This document shows positions 59,225-64,000 of a DNA stretch of 64,000 nt, one piece after another (position 1 is the first letter of the stretch; each line of letters begins with the position of its first letter). Both the position numbers and the translations under genes were made by a program. Source of the stretch: Linyphia triangularis. Taxonomy: Eukaryota; Arthropoda; Arachnida; Araneae; Linyphiidae. Under the pieces are notes generated by a model. It saw only the letters and a list, made by a program, of their open reading frames with translations. It had not been told where the DNA came from and ran no database searches. The stretch spans positions 36,969,365 to 37,033,364 of the forward strand of contig OZ021722.1 of the NCBI GenBank assembly GCA_963978545.1, written 5' to 3'.

Positions 59225-61834
59225 GTTTTTTTAGATTTTTTTCATTTTAAATATATTAGTTGCTAAATTATGTTTTCCAATAAAGCTAACCTCCAAAAAC
59301 AACGTTTAGTGTCTCAAGGTGATGTATGAGTTCTTAATAAAAGTCTTATGAAACCATCCTAAACGAAACAAATGTTTGTGTGAATCGGGTAATTAAAGTT
59401 GGGACCGGTGGTAATGGAAGAATTTTTCCGGTCCCGTGATGGCCAGGTTCAGTTTTTAGACCTTCTTAAACGGGAAAATATAAAGAAGTTTTCAAAAGAA
59501 ACAGAAAACGAAAAATAAGAGTAAGTATGTTTGATGGCCTCTGAGGAAAACGATTAATTTAAAGTCAGAAGTTGTTCCATGACAAAGACGAATGGGGAAT
59601 TTCTTTATTTTTCTCTTCACTTCACTTTTTTACTTCTATTTGTCGTTTTCTGAAAAAGAGACAATGGGGGGGGGGGGCGAGGCCGGGATGAAGGGAGGTG
59701 TGAAATTGGAAGAATTATCCGAGCTCGAAATTGTCTGACTTCTTGGTTGTCGGATAAGAGATATTGCAATCCTAAAGGATTAAGATGTAACAGATAATCC
59801 AGTGTCGATAGGAACGAAAACGCTAAGATTAATTGCGATAAAATTGCCGCCCTAACCGTAAGTAATGATGGACCGATTCAAAAGACACGTAGATCGTTTA
59901 TCAGAAACAGTCTGTACAGATTCTGTTATTTCAGTACGAATGCGTGTTCTTTATCCGGAATAAAAGTGCCATGATGTTTTGAAAATGAACAGTTTCCCCT
60001 TTTATTGGAGAAAATCAAGACTAGGTATGTAAAAAAAATCGGTTTATTTTACAACCGCCTAAACACATATTTTGGTAAATGTGAAAAGTAATGCTTATTA
60101 ATTGCATTAAGCCGTAATTATTAATACTGGCCAATAAGGTTTGGTCATTGGATTAACTAAGCATAAATCATTGAAACCTCAAAGGAACATTCCTTACATA
60201 CAAGAAATAGTATTGCATATAAACACATTATGGTAAAAAAAAAAATTGAAAACAAATTAAATTACAAGTACCATATTATCGCATTAGAATTAAAATGCGT
60301 TTAAAATTATTACATTTAAAATTTCACTATTAATTATTATTAACACCAGTTCGTGTGATACATTCTCATAAATTATTCAATTTAACTGGTTTATTTCATT
60401 AATAATAATAGCTTATTATTGTTAAAATAACCGAGGAATGGCATCGACCGTAACATATTCACCGTAATGTGAATATAGATTATAATTGTTATTTTTCATT
60501 GAGTAAGTCAGCTATATTTTAATAAGCTGCTAGTTTACTTTATAGCTATTGATATTTCTAAATACAATATAAAATGTTAGTTGTTTAAATTTCCTAAGCT
60601 TTTTTCAGTGCCCTAAATTCAAAAATGGAATCACTTCGATGTCTATCCATCTGTAGTTTCGCCATAAAAATTAAATAACGCACGAATTAGTTGGACAATT
60701 AATTTGGTGCGTGACAAATTTATACAAATCCAGTCATAGAAAAATAAAAAGTTACTTTTATTAGTAACTTTTAATTAGTTAAATTAAAAATTTATTAATT
60801 AAGTTTGCTAAGTTTGAAAAAACATTTTTCCCTTTTAGAACATCGTGTTTGGTACCACATGAAAGCAGTAGAGTAGAGAATGTCAAAGCTATATAACATA
60901 CGTATCATGTTAAATTTGTTTAGCAAAATAGCCAACTGCCGTAAAAAAAAACTCCCTCCCCCACCCATAAATCTTTTAAATGCCTTTATAACTTTATTTT
61001 AATATAAATCTATGTAATATACATCTTTGCATTACTTTTAGTTTGAATATTAACTTGCAGACGTCTTTGCATTAACCTGAATGCAATAAAATCAATTTCA
61101 TTACAACTCGACAATTCTTTGCTTCCACCATAGTGATAAATATATATTAGAGTTTTCCACTAGAGAAAATTCTCCGGTATTTTACTCTTTTTGTGGTTGA
61201 AATTGACCTCGAAAAAATTTAGATGACAATCATTACGACTGTATTTTGTGCAAGAGATGACGAAAAACAAAATGCAGTTCATCCGACTTCAATTACCAGT
61301 GATATATAAAATCAATTGTACAAAACTATAAAACGAAGTATGGTTCTGTCTGTGTACTAATCTGTCTTTACGGCACACTATTCATTCGCGCATTTAAATC
61401 TCAAACGCAGTGAAATTTATGCTTTATATTGTGTTTGAAATTTTTAGTTATATACATTTATTTTTAGAATTTATACGAGCTTTCATGATATAGTTATGAA
61501 TTAATATCAATCAATTATGTCAATATCTAAAAGAATTTTACTCTCCGATCATCGTTGAAAGTATTACGTGTACTAAAAAATTTTTCTTTTCTAGGTAAAC
61601 AATTTATTAAAGAAAAAAATGAAATTGCACATATGTGAATCATGGAACAGTGGTTCTGTAAATTAAACTCTGCGTGCTTTGGGTAGAGCGACATCAAAAA
61701 ATTTATGAAAACCTCTCATTCACCCAGTATTATTATGAGTACTGTTAAATTATTCTAAAATTCAAGGAATAATTTGAAAGGATTTTAAAACGTAGCTAAT
61801 ATTAGTTCCAGAAGCACAAAAAATTGGTACTTAC
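59225..61834. other. Non-coding stretch with a G+C-elevated block
   Basis: The block at about 59350-59960 is richer in G+C. It holds a small hairpin (gggaccgg at 59401-59408, ccggtccc at 59428-59435) and a G9-10 run near 59666. A second hairpin (aaaagttact / agtaactttt) lies at 60747-60772. No coding frame is recognised. Confidence 0.5.
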
Positions 61835-62056
61835 GTATTATTCCGTCGACCGTTGGTGAGACAAAAAAGTCGCCGACGGATTCCCTTAGTTTAATCAAAA
61901 CGGTTGGATCAGACGGATGCCCAACTCACCACGGAGCTGAGACATTCCTCGAGAAGGTTCCGACGCTGGTCCGCACCGAACCGGACCTCCAAGAGATCCA
62001 AGCAGTTTGAACTATTTGTCGCAAACAAAAGTTGTCCAACAATAGACCGAAAAATA
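61835..62056 (-). other. Weak exon candidate on the minus strand
   Basis: A G+C-rich island in A+T-rich DNA. The minus strand offers two donor-like sites, AATAC|GTAAGTACC (exon end 61835) and CCGTG|GTGAGTTGG (exon end 61930). One frame upstream of the second is open for about 45 codons, with segments such as NCLDLLEVRFGADQRRNLL. It then reaches TGA at 61911-61909. A different frame is open before the first donor (PTVLIKLRESVGDFF). No good acceptor or start codon was found, and the two donors favour different frames. It may be a 5' non-coding exon, a decayed exon or a conserved element. Confidence 0.25.
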
Positions 62057-64000
62057 CGTAAGAATAAATAATAATTTATAAATGATAATTTAACAGATTT
62101 CTAAAAAGGACTTATAAATGAATCTGCCGGTTTGAACATGCTGTATTTTACAAGCTTATAAAATACAGTGCAAACACTTTTACAAGAATAAAGCAAAAAG
62201 CAGTGTTTCTTTTATCTTAAATCTTTCGTATAAGTCACTGCAATAAAGAGAACTAAATTTGCCACAACATTTCAGTATACCAATAAAAAAAATAAGAACA
62301 TACAAATAATGTTTTTAAAAATAAAGTAAATTGGAATATAATTGAATTTTATAATACACCAGTAAAAATCTACTCTAATTCCTGAACAAAATCAAGTAGT
62401 GATTTAGAGTAGTAAATCAATAGGTAATTGTAAAATAACAAATATCTTACATAAAATACAGTGATTAGTTATAATGCTTGAACTTCTGAATAACTTTTAA
62501 CTATCAAAGTAGGTTACATACCATCCATGTTTGGACTCGTAATATTTTTCATTTATTGTTTTAATTATCATTTAACTGACAATTAACATAATACTTTAGA
62601 CAAGAAGAAAATAAAAATTATTATAGAGTTGTCATATTTCCAAAAAGATGTAATTAAAATCTAAAATATTTTACAAAATCTTTTCATTCTTGTTTCATTT
62701 CGCTAACTCTTCTGTCCTTCTATCTTTTGGAGCATTGATGCAGAAAGAGGATCTCGTGTCCAGGAATTCCGTTGTGGAATGCTAAAACGACAAATTGAAG
62801 CGGAATTCCAAGTTGTCTTTGGGAATTGTGTGGAGACTGGATTTTAAAGGAGTATTTTAATTACTGTGAAAACTGGGACATATGAGACCTTTGAGGCTGT
62901 TCATCATACTCAAGGCAGTGACTGAATAGGGGGACGGTTTTACTTTGAACATTACTCGTAGACATTGCATCATGGAGATTGTTTCTAATAGAATTATTTA
63001 AATAAAACTGTTTGGGGACCGATAACGTGTTATTTTACCTGCTTAAAAATATTTTAATAAAACACCATTATCATAATTTAGATTAGTTTTAAATATAAAA
63101 AAGTGATTTAATTATCAAGATTTTATTAAAAAATAAATTTTTAATAATCAATACTTATTTTAACAGTTCTTTAATATTGTAGAAGTTATAAGAGCACTGA
63201 ATTATGTATGTATTCATAAAGTAAAATTTTTCACGAAACTTCCTTTATTGGTGTATATTTTTGATATTACAGATTTTAAACTTTTATAAACTTTTTGCAT
63301 TTTGGTTAATTTTTACTATTCATAATCAGAAATAGGCTAGATATAATTGTGAAATAATATATCCCAAGATGTTTCTGTTGCCAATTATTCAACTTATTCT
63401 ATCTTAAAAATAATCCCTTCGTATCTTTACAAATTCCAGCATGTTAGCCAATAAATTATCTGACTTATTTTATTCAATTCACCCATTGTTTGAAACGCTA
63501 TTTAAAACACTTCGACTGCTCTTTTATTAAGTATAAAATTGTTATAAATTCTTTAACTTCTAGAGTTTAATATAGCATTATAGAATTGCAAATTTAAAAG
63601 ATACTCTGAAAGATAAGAATTGATTTAATTTAAGAGACGTATCTTCTTCATCATAACTATAACTTCTTATAACTTTATATTTATCAGTAACTTAATTTTC
63701 GGTCACTCACATTATTTGTTTCAAATTATGTACAAAAAATTTTTTTTGTATCCATAACAAAATCAATTTACAATTAAAGTTAGTTTTGATTGCCTTTAAA
63801 ATAAACAACTTGCTTTTAACCATAGTTTTAAAAAAAGATACCTTAAAAAAAAGTTACACAAATCCTTGAAAAATTAATCTAAAAGTATAACAAAACATTC
63901 TTTTATAACAATAAAAACCGTTTTTGTATCAAACTCCAACTCCCAAAACTTCACAAGAACTCCATCATAATGGAACCGTATCTTTAAACACCTGATGCGT
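62057..64000. other. A+T-rich non-coding stretch
   Basis: A hairpin lies at 62141-62168 (ctgtatttta / taaaatacag around 8 bases). A mildly G+C-richer part is at about 62700-62960. No gene is supported up to the window end. Confidence 0.55.

Overview
The window is eukaryotic nuclear DNA from an animal, most likely an arthropod and possibly an arachnid such as a spider. That reading rests on A+T-rich sequence (roughly 70% by eye), abundant homopolymers and microsatellites, tRNA-derived SINEs, a BEL/Pao retrotransposon, and almost no open coding sequence. No bacterial-style genes, operons, rRNA genes, functional tRNA genes or CRISPR arrays are visible. The species cannot be fixed from the sequence alone.

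Layout. 1-4.1 kb is A+T-rich non-coding DNA. At 4.1-4.8 kb a tRNA-derived SINE with a 15-bp target-site duplication (TSD) lies next to a 214-bp tandem duplication. At 4.93-5.55 kb a pair of candidate host exons carries good splice signals, an in-frame stop and a polyadenylation hexamer. At 7.4-8.3 kb is a Helitron-like element filled with degenerate ~120-150 bp tandem units. At 9.5-11.05 kb is a 1.55-kb fold-back element flanked by TA. At 11.1-17.8 kb is a complete, apparently very young BEL/Pao LTR retrotransposon on the minus strand. It has 270-bp LTRs differing at one base, a 5-bp TSD, a primer-binding site matching the 3' end of tRNA-Phe, and one uninterrupted 1773-codon gag-pol frame. From 17.8 to 24.9 kb is non-coding DNA with a (GTTT)n array and a G+C-rich hairpin cluster that may be a Helitron 3' end. 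At 24.88-27.53 kb is a decayed, internally deleted DNA transposon with long repeat-built inverted termini, inserted in a TA repeat.

From 27.6 to 64 kb the window is mostly A+T-rich non-coding DNA. It contains two more SINEs (32.7 and 52.8 kb) of a second family, a (CT)n array, a 60-bp duplication, several hairpin or inverted repeats, long A/T tracts, and patches of higher G+C that may be conserved non-coding elements or unrecognised exons. A weak minus-strand exon candidate lies near 61.9 kb.

The window reads as intron or intergenic DNA of a large gene-poor locus colonised by successive mobile elements. Only the retrotransposon has an intact coding region. The least ordinary items are the fold-back element, the unclassified DNA transposon whose termini are built from ~170-bp units, and two different SINE families that share a similar 3' tail. 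I found no clear sign of a new defence or metabolic system.
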